Positions 35,622-45,700 of a stretch of 64,000 bases of DNA are shown here, one piece after another. The notes under the pieces are model-generated. The model was given only the letters and a program-made list of their open reading frames with translations. It ran no database searches and had not been told where the DNA came from. The stretch spans positions 1 to 64,000 of the forward strand of contig CAWKCY010000006.1 in the NCBI GenBank assembly GCA_963848195.1. The letters run 5' to 3'. The translations under genes and the position numbers were made by a program. The DNA is from CAVQBP01 sp963848195 (GTDB lineage: Bacteria > Bacteroidota > Ignavibacteria > Ignavibacteriales > Ignavibacteriaceae). Position 1 is the stretch's first letter, and each line of letters begins with the position of its first letter.

Positions 35622-38402
35622 TTATCTTTTCCTAGATGAAGGTCTTTTTCCTGTTTTTGCCGTACCTGTTTTACTTTTTGACATTTCTTTAACAACGGCT
35701 CTTGCTGCAGCTAATCTTGCAATAGGAACTCTAAATGGTGAACAACTTACATAATTTAAACCGGTTCTATGGCAGAATTCAACAGAAGATGGTTCTCCAC
35801 CGTGCTCGCCGCAGATACCTACTTTTAAATCAGGTCGTGTTGATCGTCCTCTATCAGTACCCATTTTTACCAGCTGACCGACTCCATCCTGATCAAGTGC
35901 TTCAAACGGATCATTTGGAAGGATTTCACTTTCTACGTAAAGCGGTAAAAATTTACCGGCATCATCTCTTGAAAGACCAAAAGTAGTTTGGGTTAAATCA
36001 TTAGTTCCAAAGCTGAAAAACTCCGCACGTTTTGCAATAGCATCGGCGGTAATAGCAGCTCTAGGTAGCTCAATCATCGTTCCCACAAGATAATTTATTT
36101 TCTTCCCTTTTTCCTTCATGACATCTGAAGCTACTCTTCTAACTATATCCTCCTGCATTTTAAACTCATTTATATCACTAACAAGCGGAATCATGATTTC
36201 AGGTTTCACTTTTATGCCTTCAATAGCTGCATCACAAGCTGCCTCTATAATTGCCCTTGCCTGCATTTCAGTAATTTCTGGATAAAGAATACCCAAACGG
36301 CATCCTCTGAAACCAAGCATAGGATTGAATTCCGACAAACTTTCAATCTTCTCTACTACTCTTTCAAAAGGAATATTGAGTACTTTTGCCAGCTCTCTTT
36401 GATCTTTTTCAGAATGAGGCAGAAACTCATGCAGTGGCGGATCTAAAGTCCTAATTGTTACAGGTAGACCTTTCATAACTTTAAAGATTCCATAAAAGTC
36501 TTCTCTCTGCAGTGGAAGAAGTTCATTTAATGCTTCTTTTCTATCTTCAACAGTATCCGAAAGAATCATTTTCCTTACAGACATAATTCTATCTCCGCCA
36601 AAGAACATATGTTCTGTACGGCAGAGACCAATTCCTTCTGCTCCAAAAGCAACCGCATTAGAAGCTTGATCGGGTTGATCTGCATTAGTTCTAATATTTA
36701 ACTTCCTGAGTTTGTCAGCCCAGTTCATTAAACTTTCATATGTTTTATAAATAGGAGACTCATTAGGAGACATTGTCTTATTTATTAGTACCTGTATGAC
36801 TTCAGATGGTTTCGTTTCAATTTTACCTGCAATTACTTCTCCTGTGGTTCCGTCAATAGAAATATAATCACCTTCATTTACAACGATATCTTTTCCATCA
36901 ACTGAAATTTTTCCTTCTTTGTAATTTATTTTTAATGCACCGCAGCCGGCTACGCATACTTTACCCATCTGTCGTGCAACCAGAGCAGCATGAGAAGTCA
37001 TCCCCCCTCTTTGGGTTAGAATTCCTTCGGATGCATTCATTCCTTTAATATCTTCCGGAGAAGTCTCAATCCTTACGAGTATAACCGGATCACCTGATTG
37101 AGCCATTTTTTCTGCATCCTGTGCACTTAATGCGACTCTTCCTGAAGCAGCACCAGGGCCTGCATTTAATCCTTTTGCAATTAATCTTCCTTCATCAACT
37201 GCTTTACGTTTCTGGTCGATATCGAAAATTGGGCGCAGAAGCTGATTTAACTGATTTGGTTCAATCCTTGAAATTGCATCTTCTTTCTGTATTAACTTTT
37301 CCTTAACCATATCAACTGCCATTTTTATCGCGGCAAAACCGGTTCTTTTTCCTACTCTGCATTGAAGCATCCAGAGTCTCCCCTGCTGAATTGTAAACTC
37401 GATATCCATCATATCTTTATAATGTTTTTCTAATTTTTTCTGGATGTCGTCAAGCTGTTTATATATTTTAGGATCATCTTTTTTCAGCTCTAAAATCGGA
37501 TGCGGTGTACGAACTCCTGCAACTACATCTTCTCCCTGTGCATTGAATAAATACTCACCATAGAAAACATTTTCACCTGATGCAGGGTCTCTTGTAAATG
37601 CCACACCTGTACCTGAATCTTCACCCATATTTCCAAAAACCATTGACTGAACGTTAACCGCTGTACCCCATTCTGCCGGGATATTGTTTAATCTTCTGTA
37701 AACATTAGCTCTTTCATTCATCCAGGATCCAAATACAGCACCAACGGCACCCCATAATTGTTCCATAGGGTCAGTGGGAAAATCTTTACCTGTTTTTTCT
37801 TTAATTGCAGCTTTGAATTCTTCAACAAGTTCTTTTAAGTGAACATCAGTTAATTCTGTATCCAGTTTGAAGCCGTTATCTTCTTTTTTCTTTTCAAGAA
37901 TTACTTCGAACGGGTCTTCATCATGTTTTGAAACCGGTTTTAACCCTAAAACAACATCTCCATACATTTGAACGAATCTTCTGTACGAATCATAAGCAAA
38001 ACGAGGATTATTTGTTTTACTGATTACTCCCTGAACTGTTTCATTATTTAGACCGAGATTCAAAATAGTATCCATCATACCAGGCATCGAAGCTCTTGCA
38101 CCGCTTCTAACTGAAACTAACAGCGGATTCTTTGCATCTCCGAATTTTGCTCCCATAAGTTTTTCTACCTTTTGTAAAGCTTTTAAAACTTGAGCCTTTA
38201 ATTCTTTTGGATATTTTTTGTTATTCTGATAATAATAAGTGCATACTTCTGTAGTAATTGTAAAGCCTGCAGGAACAGGCATGCCTATATTTACCATCTC
38301 AGCAAGATTCGCACCTTTTCCACCAAGCAAGTTCTTCATCTCTGCCTTGCCTTCTGCTTTATTTCCACCAAAGAAATAAACATATTTTTTTTCTTTTGCC
38401 AT
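35622..38402 (-). CDS. ppdK: Pyruvate, phosphate dikinase
   Basis: 926 aa. The N-terminal ATP-grasp starts YVYFFGGNKAEGKAEMKNLL with GGKGANLAEM. The phosphohistidine domain carries the catalytic His in ILTQRGGMTSHAALVARQMG. The C-terminal PEP/pyruvate barrel includes GIGLCRTEHMFF, TPxHEFLP-like (DPPLHEFLPH), MLGFRGCRLGILYPEI and FSFGTNDLTQTTFGLSRDD. It interconverts pyruvate and PEP with ATP and phosphate. The last 20 residues are a basic Lys/Ser/Thr/Arg-rich tail not needed for the fold. It is followed on the same strand by a clear hairpin. Confidence 0.96.
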   Translation of the reverse strand: MAKEKKYVYFFGGNKAEGKAEMKNLLGGKGANLAEMVNIGMPVPAGFTITTEVCTYYYQNNKKYPKELKAQVLKALQKVEKLMGAKFGDAKNPLLVSVRSGARASMPGMMDTILNLGLNNETVQGVISKTNNPRFAYDSYRRFVQMYGDVVLGLKPVSKHDEDPFEVILEKKKEDNGFKLDTELTDVHLKELVEEFKAAIKEKTGKDFPTDPMEQLWGAVGAVFGSWMNERANVYRRLNNIPAEWGTAVNVQSMVFGNMGEDSGTGVAFTRDPASGENVFYGEYLFNAQGEDVVAGVRTPHPILELKKDDPKIYKQLDDIQKKLEKHYKDMMDIEFTIQQGRLWMLQCRVGKRTGFAAIKMAVDMVKEKLIQKEDAISRIEPNQLNQLLRPIFDIDQKRKAVDEGRLIAKGLNAGPGAASGRVALSAQDAEKMAQSGDPVILVRIETSPEDIKGMNASEGILTQRGGMTSHAALVARQMGKVCVAGCGALKINYKEGKISVDGKDIVVNEGDYISIDGTTGEVIAGKIETKPSEVIQVLINKTMSPNESPIYKTYESLMNWADKLRKLNIRTNADQPDQASNAVAFGAEGIGLCRTEHMFFGGDRIMSVRKMILSDTVEDRKEALNELLPLQREDFYGIFKVMKGLPVTIRTLDPPLHEFLPHSEKDQRELAKVLNIPFERVVEKIESLSEFNPMLGFRGCRLGILYPEITEMQARAIIEAACDAAIEGIKVKPEIMIPLVSDINEFKMQEDIVRRVASDVMKEKGKKINYLVGTMIELPRAAITADAIAKRAEFFSFGTNDLTQTTFGLSRDDAGKFLPLYVESEILPNDPFEALDQDGVGQLVKMGTDRGRSTRPDLKVGICGEHGGEPSSVEFCHRTGLNYVSCSPFRVPIARLAAARAVVKEMSKSKTGTAKTGKRPSSRKR

Positions 38403-38459
38403 TTTAAGTTTTTCTCCTTCGTATTATGAGCAATTGAATAAATTTGACCTTGGTTTTTG

Positions 38460-39509
38460 TCAGTTTATTTTATTTAATATGAAATCTTTAAAAGATTCTT
38501 CGTTATCAATTTTTAACTCTATCTTTAAAAAAAATATATCAATATCATCAAGTTCTTTCGAAAATTGAGTTAATTTAACCGCATCCTTTTCTGTAGTTAC
38601 TACAGAATGTGAATTGGTTGAATAAAATTTCTTCCGGATCAACTGAACTTCTTTTAAGGAATAATCTTTATGATCCTTAAATATTAGTTTATTTTCCGTA
38701 TTAATATGAACCTGCTTTAATATGTTCAAAAAAGAATAAGGATTAGCTACTCCCGATACAATTAAGCTCTTTTGACCATGAAATTCTTCAAGCGCATATT
38801 TAGCATGATTTTTAATATCAGCAAACCCTATTGCTTTATAAGTACCGTAAAAAATATTTTTACCTTCAAAATATTTATTGAATTTTAAGGGAATCTCTTT
38901 TTTATCTGAAAACTTTCTATTAATAATTATTGCATCTGCTCTTTTAATTGAGCTTAAAGGTTCTCTCATGTTTCCAGTTGGCAATAAACTCTGATTCATT
39001 AAACCTGTATCATATAAAAATCTTTGTTCACATATTAAAAGATTTAAATCTCTTTCTATCCAACGGTGCTGGTAAGCATCATCAAGAATTAATATATTTA
39101 TGTTTGTGTCAGTTATTAACCGTTTCGCACCTTCAAATCTTTTTTCGGAAACAGCAGCCGGTACATTGCACTCTATAGCAGTATGAAAGATTTCATCTCC
39201 GCTTAAATCAACATCCGTAAAAATTTTGTTACCATCAGATACTAATAAATATCCTTTTGATTTCCTCCTATAACCACGGCTCAAAACCCCAACCAATTTC
39301 CCGGAACTCTTAAGAAGATTTGCCAGATAGATTACAAGCGGCGTTTTACCGGAACCGCCTACAGTTATATTCCCGACTGAAATGACCTTAACATTTACTT
39401 TCTTTGTTTTAAAAATATTTTTGTCAAAGAACCTATTTCTGATTTTTATTACTGCTGCATAAACAGGTATAAAAGGAAATAATATTATTCTTAATAACTT
39501 CATTAGCAA
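38460..39509 (-). CDS. lpxK: Tetraacyldisaccharide 4'-kinase
   Basis: 349 aa; MKLLRIILFPF two codons later is an alternative start. An N-terminal membrane-associated helix is followed by VISVGNITVGGSGKTPLVIY with the P-loop, GVLSRGYRRKSKGYLLVSDG, ILDDAYQHRWIERDLNLLIC and the acidic DDAYQHR core, all typical of LpxK. It phosphorylates the lipid A precursor at the 4' position. It lies among lpxB and a DUF374 acyltransferase on the same strand, a lipid A sub-cluster. Confidence 0.93.
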   Translation of the reverse strand: MLMKLLRIILFPFIPVYAAVIKIRNRFFDKNIFKTKKVNVKVISVGNITVGGSGKTPLVIYLANLLKSSGKLVGVLSRGYRRKSKGYLLVSDGNKIFTDVDLSGDEIFHTAIECNVPAAVSEKRFEGAKRLITDTNINILILDDAYQHRWIERDLNLLICEQRFLYDTGLMNQSLLPTGNMREPLSSIKRADAIIINRKFSDKKEIPLKFNKYFEGKNIFYGTYKAIGFADIKNHAKYALEEFHGQKSLIVSGVANPYSFLNILKQVHINTENKLIFKDHKDYSLKEVQLIRKKFYSTNSHSVVTTEKDAVKLTQFSKELDDIDIFFLKIELKIDNEESFKDFILNKIN

Positions 39510-39525
39510 TATTGCTTATATATCT

Positions 39526-40182
39526 TTAGAATCTATTCGCCTCATTATGAATATTATTTAATATGTCTTCGCTTTTTTTAATCATTTCCGATGTCTCTTC
39601 ATAACTCAGATCTTTATCGATATAAATTGGATCAGAATAAACTACTTTAGCTTCAGATAATAGCTGTGGGACTTCAAATTTATCCCAGCTGTTTAAGTAT
39701 CTTTTCTTCTTAAATCCAACCCCAACAAAAACCAAAGGAATACCGCTTTTTTTAGCTGTAATAACTGCACCGGCTTTTAGGTTATGCCTTGGTCCTTTAG
39801 GACCATCAGGAGTAATTACTACTGATTTGTTATTTCTAGCATAATCGATCATAATTCCCAGCGCTACTTCACCACCTTTAGAACTCGAGCCTCTTACAAC
39901 AGTATAACTCCAATGCTTAAGTAGATTTGATAATAAATCTCCATCTTTACTTTTGCTGATTAAAGCAACCAGATCCGGGTTCTTGTGTATATACCATAAA
40001 AGAAGCATGCTTCCGTGCCAGAAGGCGAGGACATAGTTTTCCTTCTTTCTTTTCAGATCTTCAATTACTTTTTTATTTGTATAAGTAATCTTCAAAGATT
40101 TACAAAGAACAGTTGCAAACATTACCAGAAAATAATTTCCTAAAAATCTTAAAGAATCTTGTTTTACTTTTCTAAGCTTCAT
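39526..40182 (-). CDS. DUF374-type lysophospholipid acyltransferase-like protein
   Basis: 218 aa with an N-terminal hydrophobic anchor. Motifs of the DUF374 branch of the acyltransferase superfamily are seen: YVLAFWHGSMLLLWYI (catalytic His equivalent), LISKSKDGDLLSNLL, VVRGSSSKGG and VITPDGPKGPRHNLKAG. Placed between lpxK and lpxB, it is a strong candidate for the acyl transfer step in lipid A maturation in a lineage that often lacks normal LpxL. The acyl donor cannot be told from sequence. Confidence 0.85.
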   Translation of the reverse strand: MKLRKVKQDSLRFLGNYFLVMFATVLCKSLKITYTNKKVIEDLKRKKENYVLAFWHGSMLLLWYIHKNPDLVALISKSKDGDLLSNLLKHWSYTVVRGSSSKGGEVALGIMIDYARNNKSVVITPDGPKGPRHNLKAGAVITAKKSGIPLVFVGVGFKKKRYLNSWDKFEVPQLLSEAKVVYSDPIYIDKDLSYEETSEMIKKSEDILNNIHNEANRF

Positions 40183-40200
40183 CTTTTATAAGCTTATGGC

Positions 40201-41340
40201 TTACAACATTGCGTAAATTATTCCGGCGGCTCTTTTGGAGGCACCTTCTGTTCCTAATTTTTCTTTTACCTTACCTAGCTTCTGCTTTATGGAATGATAA
40301 AATTTTGGATCCGATAAGATTTTTTTACATTCCACGTATATAGATTCTGCATTAGCTTCATTTTGGACAAGTTCCGGGACAATCTTTTCTTCTGCAATTA
40401 TATTTGCCATCCCGATGTTTTTAACTTTAACTAGATTCTTACCTATAGAATAAGTGATAAATCCGGTTTTATAGACTATTACCATTGGCAATTCGAATAA
40501 AGCCGATTCCAGCGTTGAAGTCCCTGATTTAATAATTCCAAGCTTTGCATATTTCATCAAATCGTAAGTAAATCCGGTGATAATTTTAATGCCCGGATTA
40601 TTCGCTAAATTGTAGTAAACTTCCTCTTCGATGTTCGAGGAACCGGCAGTGATAATTTGAAGATTAAATTCGGTAGCTAATTTTTCTGCTGCTTCAATTG
40701 AGACCGGAAATATTTTCTGAACTTCATGCAGCCTGCTGCCAGGAAGTATTAACAAAATTTCTTTTGATTCATCAAGATTAAATTGTTCAAATAATTCATC
40801 TCTTGTTAAAAATTTATGCTCGCTAATTCTTTCCAGTAAGGGATGCCCCACAAATTCAACATCCATCCCTGATTCGTTATAAAAACTTTTTTCAAACGGA
40901 AATACCACTATCATTTTATTAATAAGCTTTTTAATCTTTTTTACACGACCTGCTCCCCATGCCCAAATTTGGGGAGAAATATAATAGATGACACTCAAAT
41001 TCATGGCTTTTAGTTTTTTTGCAAAATTCAAATTAAAGCCAGGATAGTCAATTAAAACAATAGTTCTAATTTTTTTCTCTTTTATTATTTCAATTAAATC
41101 ATGTTGAACTCTCTTAATGAAAGGAAGATGTTTGACCACTTCTGCAAATCCTAAAAATGCCATTTTATTTATATGATATACCAAATCCATTCCTTCACTT
41201 TTCATTCTGTCGCCGCCAATGCCGTATATATTTAAATTTTTGTTTAACTTTTTTAATTCCTTTACCAAACTGCCGCCGTGTAAATCACCCGAAACTTCAC
41301 CCGCTATAATCAAAAGATTTTTATCGTTATTACCTGTCAT
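40201..41340 (-). CDS. lpxB: Lipid-A-disaccharide synthase
   Basis: 379 aa, normal length. LpxB signatures: LIIAGEVSGDLHGGSLVKEL at the N-terminus, IYGIGGDRMKSEGMDLVYHI, then VLIDYPGFNLNFAKK, YYISPQIWAWGAGRVKKIKK and FVGHPLLERI. The UDP-binding C-terminal half ends with ESALFELPMVIVYKTG. It joins UDP-diacylglucosamine with lipid X. Co-oriented with the acyltransferase and lpxK genes, 18 bp from the former. Confidence 0.95.
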   Translation of the reverse strand: MTGNNDKNLLIIAGEVSGDLHGGSLVKELKKLNKNLNIYGIGGDRMKSEGMDLVYHINKMAFLGFAEVVKHLPFIKRVQHDLIEIIKEKKIRTIVLIDYPGFNLNFAKKLKAMNLSVIYYISPQIWAWGAGRVKKIKKLINKMIVVFPFEKSFYNESGMDVEFVGHPLLERISEHKFLTRDELFEQFNLDESKEILLILPGSRLHEVQKIFPVSIEAAEKLATEFNLQIITAGSSNIEEEVYYNLANNPGIKIITGFTYDLMKYAKLGIIKSGTSTLESALFELPMVIVYKTGFITYSIGKNLVKVKNIGMANIIAEEKIVPELVQNEANAESIYVECKKILSDPKFYHSIKQKLGKVKEKLGTEGASKRAAGIIYAML

Positions 41341-41377
41341 TTAATATATCTATACAAATAATTTAAAGAGCCAAATA

Positions 41378-41965
41378 TTAAAACCTCCCCACGAACCAAA
41401 GTAGAAAAATTGTCGCCGTAACAAATCCGAATGCCTGCAGTGTTCTTTTTTCCGATTTCAAACCTGCATTTAATTTAAAAGAAGGTTGTTCTACACTTTT
41501 ATTCTTATAAGGAAGTATCCGTGGAATAAAACGGGGCACATTTCTTACATAATCTTCATAAGATTTACCATATGTACTTCTTAAGTAATTTTCTTCTTCT
41601 TTAACTATCAGATAATATTGGATTATAAAAAAAATTAATGCCAATATTTGCAAATAGGGGAATAAAGCATATGACATAACTCCAAGCCCCAGGTACATTA
41701 GAATATTTCCAAGATATAAAGGGTTTCTAACATGGGCGAATGGACCGCTTATTACTAAAAAGACACCTCCGACTGTACCTGTTGTCCTGGTTTCGCTTCC
41801 TGCCCAGCTTACTCCCCACAGTCTTATTAATTCACCTGTAAACGCGATTATAAATCCAATTATTAAACTCCAAATATTCGCATCTTCATAAAAGAACATT
41901 ACTAGAAGAAACGGGATTGGAGTATAACTCCTATATTTAAATAATTTTTTAGCTGCTTCAGACAT
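41378..41965 (-). CDS. ICMT/PEMT-family methyltransferase-like membrane protein
   Basis: 195 aa with about five membrane segments. The C-terminal SAM-binding block of isoprenylcysteine/phospholipid methyltransferase-like proteins is clear: SGPFAHVRNPLYLGN, then EEENYLRSTYGKSYEDYVRN and VPRFIPRILP. The substrate could be a phospholipid, isoprenoid or protein thiol. It lies in the lipid A run, 37 bp before lpxB on the same strand, so envelope lipid methylation is a reasonable guess. Confidence 0.8.
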   Translation of the reverse strand: MSEAAKKLFKYRSYTPIPFLLVMFFYEDANIWSLIIGFIIAFTGELIRLWGVSWAGSETRTTGTVGGVFLVISGPFAHVRNPLYLGNILMYLGLGVMSYALFPYLQILALIFFIIQYYLIVKEEENYLRSTYGKSYEDYVRNVPRFIPRILPYKNKSVEQPSFKLNAGLKSEKRTLQAFGFVTATIFLLWFVGRF

Positions 41966-41981
41966 ATCTTATTTGTTTATC

Positions 41982-42030
41982 GTTTGTGGTGTGTTGTTTG
42001 TGGTGTGTGTATTAACAACAAACCACAAAC
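41982..42030. repeat. Small inverted repeat GTTTGTGGT/ACCACAAAC
   Basis: GTTTGTGGT (41982-41990, repeated again at 41996-42004) and ACCACAAAC (42022-42030) form a hairpin between the methyltransferase and HAD genes. Dispersed low-complexity sequence of this kind may act as a weak terminator. Confidence 0.3.
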
Positions 42031-42043
42031 TATTAACCACATA

Positions 42044-42763
42044 CTACTCAGCAATATATATTTCTCTTCTCTTAAGTTGCGCCTGGTGCCTTTTTTTAAG
42101 TCTTTTCTTAGCTATTAAATTTTCCATTCTTTCGATTATATCCTGGAAATCATTAAAAGGGAAATAAGTTATCCTTTCTCTTTCACAAAATTTCAGCAAA
42201 TCTGCTTTAGCAAAAATAAAATCGCAAAATTGTGAAGTATACTTATCAGAGTTTCCGTCACCTATAAAAACCGTAAATTCATCATCACTGCTATGGTTGA
42301 TTATATGATTTCTTTTACAGTTTGCCGAAGTCTGACAATTTATATCAAGATAAGGGAAATGTGGTATAAACTTATTATCTTCTGTAATTTCAAGTCTATT
42401 GGAATAAAATTTTACATAATCTAGGCTTTCTCTTTTAAAAATTCTGTCAATGTAGTAATCAAATCCATCACTCAGAACATAGAAATCAATTTTATTTTCA
42501 ACACAAAACTGTACAAACTTATGGAACGCAGGATCAATCTCAATTGTATCAATGAAATCATTCAATTCTTTTTTATCGGGAATCTTTGCAATCTCGCATA
42601 AAGAAACCCAGCATTGCCTTGCGGAAATTTTATCGCTAAGCAATTTATCTATTATACCATTAACAATTTTTTCATCGCAGAATTTCAAAAAAATTGCATC
42701 TCCGACATCTTTTTTAGTAATAGTCCCGTCAAAATCAATAAAAACCTTAAATACTTTTTCCAT
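42044..42763 (-). CDS. HAD-family phosphatase, MtnX-like
   Basis: 239 aa. The HAD nucleophile motif is FKVFIDFDGTITKKDVGDAI (Asp nucleophile and Asp general acid two residues on), motif II is FYVLSDGFDYYI and motif III/IV FIGDGNSDKYTSQFCDFIFA. The all-helical cap after motif I (residues 25-90) places it near MtnX/phosphoserine-phosphatase-like enzymes. The methionine salvage role is not supported by neighbours, so the substrate remains open. The basic C-terminal tail (KKRLKKRHQAQLKRRE) is unusual. It lies 21 bp after smc. Confidence 0.82.
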   Translation of the reverse strand: MEKVFKVFIDFDGTITKKDVGDAIFLKFCDEKIVNGIIDKLLSDKISARQCWVSLCEIAKIPDKKELNDFIDTIEIDPAFHKFVQFCVENKIDFYVLSDGFDYYIDRIFKRESLDYVKFYSNRLEITEDNKFIPHFPYLDINCQTSANCKRNHIINHSSDDEFTVFIGDGNSDKYTSQFCDFIFAKADLLKFCERERITYFPFNDFQDIIERMENLIAKKRLKKRHQAQLKRREIYIAE

Positions 42764-42784
42764 TACTTTGATTGTTTTATAAAT

Positions 42785-45700
42785 CTACTGCAATATTAAA
42801 TCTTCATTAAATCTTACACTCACCAGTTTTGAAACACCTTCTTCCTGCATAGTAACACCGTATAGAGTCTGGGCTGCTTCCATTGTTCTTTTATTATGAG
42901 TGACGACAATAAATTGAGTATCCTTACTGAAATCACTGATAATTTTAGTGAAACGGTCTATGTTAGCATCATCTAAAGGTGCATCAATTTCATCAAGGAT
43001 ACAGAACGGACTTGGTTTAACCAGGTAAATTGCAAAAAGGAGGGCTATTGCCGTTAATGTTTTTTCTCCTCCGGATAAGAGTTCTATCGAAGTTGGTCGT
43101 TTTCCTTTGGGTTTTGCAACTATTTCAATTTTAGCTTCAAGAGGATCAGCATTTTCTTCAATCCTTAAATCTGCTTCGTCACCGGGATTGAATAATCCTC
43201 TGAAAATATTTATAAAATGTCCCCTAATTAGTTCAAAAGTTTCAACGAATTTTGACTGTGCAGTATTATTAATCTCTTCAATTGCCTTAACTATATCCCT
43301 CTCTGATTCAACCAGATCATTCTTCTGCTTCGATAAAAATTCAAACCTTTCTTTCTCTTCTTCATATTCTGAATACGCAAGTAGGTTTATTGGTCCTAAA
43401 TTCTTTACCTGCTGCTTTAGCGTATGAACTGTTTCAGTCCTTTTTTCAAAATCAAATGAATCCAGGTCGTCGTAACTGTTTTCATCAAGAGAAATCGAAT
43501 AATTTTCTTTTATATTCTCCCTGAGATTAGAAATTTTCATATTCAATTCATTCAGTTTAATGTCTGCTGAATGGAGCTGCTCTGAAATATCTTCCTTTTG
43601 CTTTTGAATATGATCCCTGTTATTCTCTAGTTCCGAAATTTCGGACTGTGATGATTTATATTTACTATCTATCTCCTTTTCATCGTTTATTAAAATTCTT
43701 TTATCGGCTTCCAGATCATCTAATTCAACATATCTTTCTTTAATTAAATTGTTTAATATTTCTTTTTCTTCATCCGAAGAATTAATATCAAATTCCCTTT
43801 TTGAAATTGACTTTTTAATTATTTCAATAGAATCCTCAGCACGAGTTATTGAATTCTCAATATTCTTTTTTTCTCCCAATAATCTTTCAAATTCAAGATT
43901 AATTTTATTCTGCCTGTCAATTAATGAATTGAATTCTTCTTCATAATTTTTAAACTCATCTTCCAGTTCTTCTTTTTGTTTATCGGCTTTTTGTTTTTCT
44001 ATCGTTTGTGAAGATAAAATCTCGTCCAATTTAAGTCGTTCATTATCCAATTTATTAGATTCTGCTGCTAATTCCTGAATTTCCTTTCTTGCTTTTTCGA
44101 TCTCTTCTGATGCCTTTTTCTTTTCAAACTCAAATTGGGCAATTTGTTTTTCAACATTTGCAATATCATTAATTAATAATTTTCCTTTGTCGGAGATTAT
44201 CTTCAAATCTATATTACTAAGATTATTTTCCTGAAATTTAATCTCATTTTTCAGCTTCTCCAGTTTCTCTTCTCTATGAGGGAATTCATTTTTTAGATTT
44301 TCGAGCAGCTGTTTTCTTCCGAATAAAGAATCGTCCAGCTTAGGCTCGGAGCCGGCAGCTACTATTCCATCTGAACTGATATAATCACCGTTTAGTGTGA
44401 CGAAATTAAATCCATAATATTTTGAAGACAATTCAAATGCTTTTTCAAGGGAATCGACTACAGCCGTTTTCAATAAAATCTTCTCAAAATAGGGAAGCCA
44501 TTTTTTATCTGTTTGAATAAAATCTTTAGCCCAACCGATGAATACTATGTTTTTCTGCAGTTTTTTAATTTTTCTTTTGATTCCAAGAGCAGTTATCTTT
44601 TCAAAAATTCCATTCTCTTCTTTTCTGCTTTCACCTGTAACATAAAATGATGCTTTTCCGATTCCATTATTATTAAGAAAGGAAATCCCATTCTGTAAAT
44701 CATGAAAAGTTTCAACAAGAATATCATTTAAATTATTCTTCAATGAAGCCTCTACTGCATTCCTGTATTTATCAGGAGTATCACCCACATATGCAAGCAG
44801 AGTTTTATCTTTTAAAGCCCATGTATCATCTTCTATTAATGCTTTTGCCCCTTTTGAAATCCCCTCAAGATTATCGATTAAATTTTGTATGAAACCTATT
44901 TTCTCTTTAAGTGAGTTTAATGCCGTCCTATCCTCAAGTTCTTTTTCTTTCAGTCTATTTAATACTTTTTCCAGTTCATCTTTTTCTAATTGCTTTTTAG
45001 AATAAATTTTTTCGGTATCTTTTAACTTATCTTCAGTATCTCTCTTTTCCTGATTTAGTTCTTCTATAAATCCAACTGTTTTAGCTATATTATTTGTTAG
45101 AGAATTGATTCTATCGTTAAGTTTATTAATGGAATGATTTTTAGCATCAAGAGATTTGTTGATATTAAAAAGTTCATTCTCCCGGTTTGTTATTTCCTTA
45201 AATTTCTCGAGCAAATCATCGGAAAAGGATTTTAATTCATTACGCTTCCCCTCAAGTATATCTTTATGAGCCTTTAAATTTGACCCAATAATAATTTTCT
45301 CTTCGTCTTTGGAATTTATATGTCTCTTTATTAAGTCAAAATTTGAATGATTTTCTTCTATTAATTCTTTATTTGAATCCAGTTGATTTTTTAATTCTTC
45401 GAGTTCCTGTTTGTATCTTTCGATATTGGATTCAAGAGATTTAACCCTTTCCTCGTTTACGGAGAGATTTTTTTGAACGTTATAAATTCTTTCAGTCTGG
45501 GAAGTAACTTCCGTTCGTTTTGATTTTAATTGAAATTCTATTTCTCTTAAATTTATCTTAGCAGATTTAATTCTATCGTCTAATTCCGCAAGGCTGGAAT
45601 CAAGTTGAATCTTTTGCTGAAAGCTCTCTTCTTTCTGAACCTTAGATCCCCTTTTCTGCAGGCTAAATAGTGCATATTCCCTTTCCGCCAGATCAATTTC